The notes under the pieces were generated by a model, which was not told the origin of the DNA, ran no database searches, and saw only the letters and a list, made by a program, of their open reading frames with translations. A stretch of DNA of 5,268 bases from JBEKYD01 sp049509915 (GTDB lineage: Bacteria > Acidobacteriota > Terriglobia > Bryobacterales > Bryobacteraceae), in the NCBI GenBank assembly GCA_049509915.1, contig JBEKZL010000399.1, positions 1 to 5,268 of the forward strand. The letters are read 5' to 3'. The position numbers and the translations under genes are program-made. Of this stretch, positions 4,310-5,268 are shown piece by piece (the stretch's first letter is position 1; every line of letters begins with the position of its first letter).

Positions 4310-5268
4310 ATGGCGGGCGACAATCACCTGGTGGAACTGGCGCAAGACGTAGTCAGGCGCTCCTTGGATGCGGGCGCTAGCGACGCGGAATGCACAATTT
4401 CGGAAGGCGACGAGTTTTCCGCCAATATCCGCATGCGCGAAATTGAAAGCGTTAAGGAAGCCGGCTCGCGCGGCATGGGATTGCGGATTTTGCGCGGACG
4501 CTACACCGGATCGTCTTATACGTCGGATTTATCTCCCGAAGGCATTCGGAAGCTGGTGGATTCGGCCATCGAGCTGGCCGCTATCACCACCGCGGACCCG
4601 CATGCCGGCCTGCCCGAGCCAGAAGAACTGGGGTCGGTGGCCGGCGATCTGAAGTTAAGCTCGCCGGAGGTGGGGGCGCTCGATACCGCCTGCAAAATCG
4701 ATGCTGCCAGGCGTGCCGAGGCCGCCGCTCTCGATGCCGATTCCCGCATCTTCAATTCCGAAGGCGCCGGCTTTGAAACGTATATGGGCCGCCACGTTTT
4801 CACCAACTCCCGCGGCTTTGCCGGCGACTACGCTACCAGTTACTGTTCCATCTCCGCCGTGCCGGTGGCGCGCGACGGCGATTCCATGGAGCGCGACTAC
4901 TGGTCCAGCGCCGCGCGCTCGCTCGACCGGTTGGAAACGCCCGAGCAGGTCGGCAAGACCGCCGCTGCGCGCGCGCTACGGCGCCTGAAACCGGTGAAGG
5001 TTCCGACCCAAAAGGTGCCCGTAGTATTCGAGCCAAGGGTAGCCGCGTCGCTGGTCGGGAACCTGTTCGAGGCCGTTCACGGTATGCTGATCTACCGGCA
5101 CGAATCCTTTCTGGCGGGCAAGCTCGGCCAAAAAGTGGCCAGCGAGAACCTGACCCTCGTCGACGATGCCACCATGCCGGGTCTATTCGGGTCCTCACCC
5201 TTCGACGACGAGGGCGTGCCGTCGCGGCGGACCGTGGTCATCGAGCGCGGCGTGCTGAAGAGCTATCT
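4310..5268 (+). CDS. pmbA: PmbA/TldE-type subunit of the TldD/TldE metalloprotease, 3' end beyond the window
   Basis: There are 319 complete codons, open to the right edge; family members are roughly 450 residues, so about 70% is present. TldE (PmbA) pairs with the zinc protease TldD in a cytoplasmic complex that degrades or matures peptides, such as microcin B17 and CcdA in E. coli. The N-terminal domain shows the typical start (AQDVVRRSLDAGASDAEC, 11-28), then IRMREIESVKEAGSRGMGLRIL (split around residues 40-61) and YTSDLSPEGI (70-79). Further on come FTNSRGF (164-170), FLAGKLGQKVAS (267-278), LTLVDDATMPGLFGSSPFDD (281-300) and EGVPSRRTVVIERGVLKSY. The HExxxH zinc motif of TldD is absent where it would fall (about 250-262, NLFEAVHGML), which identifies the non-catalytic TldE partner. 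No tldD lies directly upstream; it may lie downstream or elsewhere. The ATG at 4310 fits the expected N-terminus, although no clear ribosome binding site precedes it. Confidence 0.93.
   Translation, partial: MAGDNHLVELAQDVVRRSLDAGASDAECTISEGDEFSANIRMREIESVKEAGSRGMGLRILRGRYTGSSYTSDLSPEGIRKLVDSAIELAAITTADPHAGLPEPEELGSVAGDLKLSSPEVGALDTACKIDAARRAEAAALDADSRIFNSEGAGFETYMGRHVFTNSRGFAGDYATSYCSISAVPVARDGDSMERDYWSSAARSLDRLETPEQVGKTAAARALRRLKPVKVPTQKVPVVFEPRVAASLVGNLFEAVHGMLIYRHESFLAGKLGQKVASENLTLVDDATMPGLFGSSPFDDEGVPSRRTVVIERGVLKSY

Noticed and set aside
1..5268. CRISPR array, toxin-antitoxin pair or defence island
   Set aside because: No regularly spaced repeats and no Cas, restriction, toxin or antitoxin motifs were found on either strand; the RT belongs to the group II intron type rather than to retrons or defence RTs.

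Overview
The window looks like a chromosomal segment from a GC-rich soil-type bacterium, most likely an Acidobacteriota of the Solibacter/Bryobacter kind. That placement is an inference from three things: high GC, a small zinc-finger (anti-sigma-like) protein of a style common in that group, and the general look of the membrane and PmbA proteins. No rRNA or phylogenetic marker is present to prove it.

Left part (about 1-2145), decayed accessory DNA. A group II intron reverse transcriptase/maturase remnant lies on the minus strand (1-754). It runs off the left edge, lacks its N-terminal part, and is broken by two single-base insertions. Next comes a small plus-strand zinc-finger protein gene (1036-1350) with a good ribosome binding site, whose C-terminus also looks frameshifted. 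About 450 bases without an intact gene follow. Then comes the C-terminal half of a tyrosine recombinase/integrase (about 1806-2143), broken by a single-base deletion. Its stop codon lies only 17 bases from the CCA end of a tRNA-Leu gene.

Junction and core part (2161-5268). A complete minus-strand tRNA-Leu with anticodon UAG and encoded CCA (2161-2247) marks the boundary. To its right the genes are intact: a 584-residue polytopic membrane protein (2376-4130) and the first 319 residues of a PmbA/TldE-type protein (4310 to the right edge). The tRNA and the membrane-protein gene are divergent and share a short promoter region with an extended -10 element in each direction. The membrane-protein gene appears to be transcribed with almost no 5' leader.

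Interpretation. An integrase remnant butted against a tRNA 3' end, with every left-hand gene broken and every right-hand gene intact, is best read as the scar of an old integrated element at tRNA-Leu(UAG) that also collected a group II intron. I see no convincing new defence system or other novel multi-gene system. The most unusual points are the fossil island boundary, the possible leaderless promoters, and an unexplained open reading frame with a strong Shine-Dalgarno-like site but no start codon in the 4131-4309 spacer.
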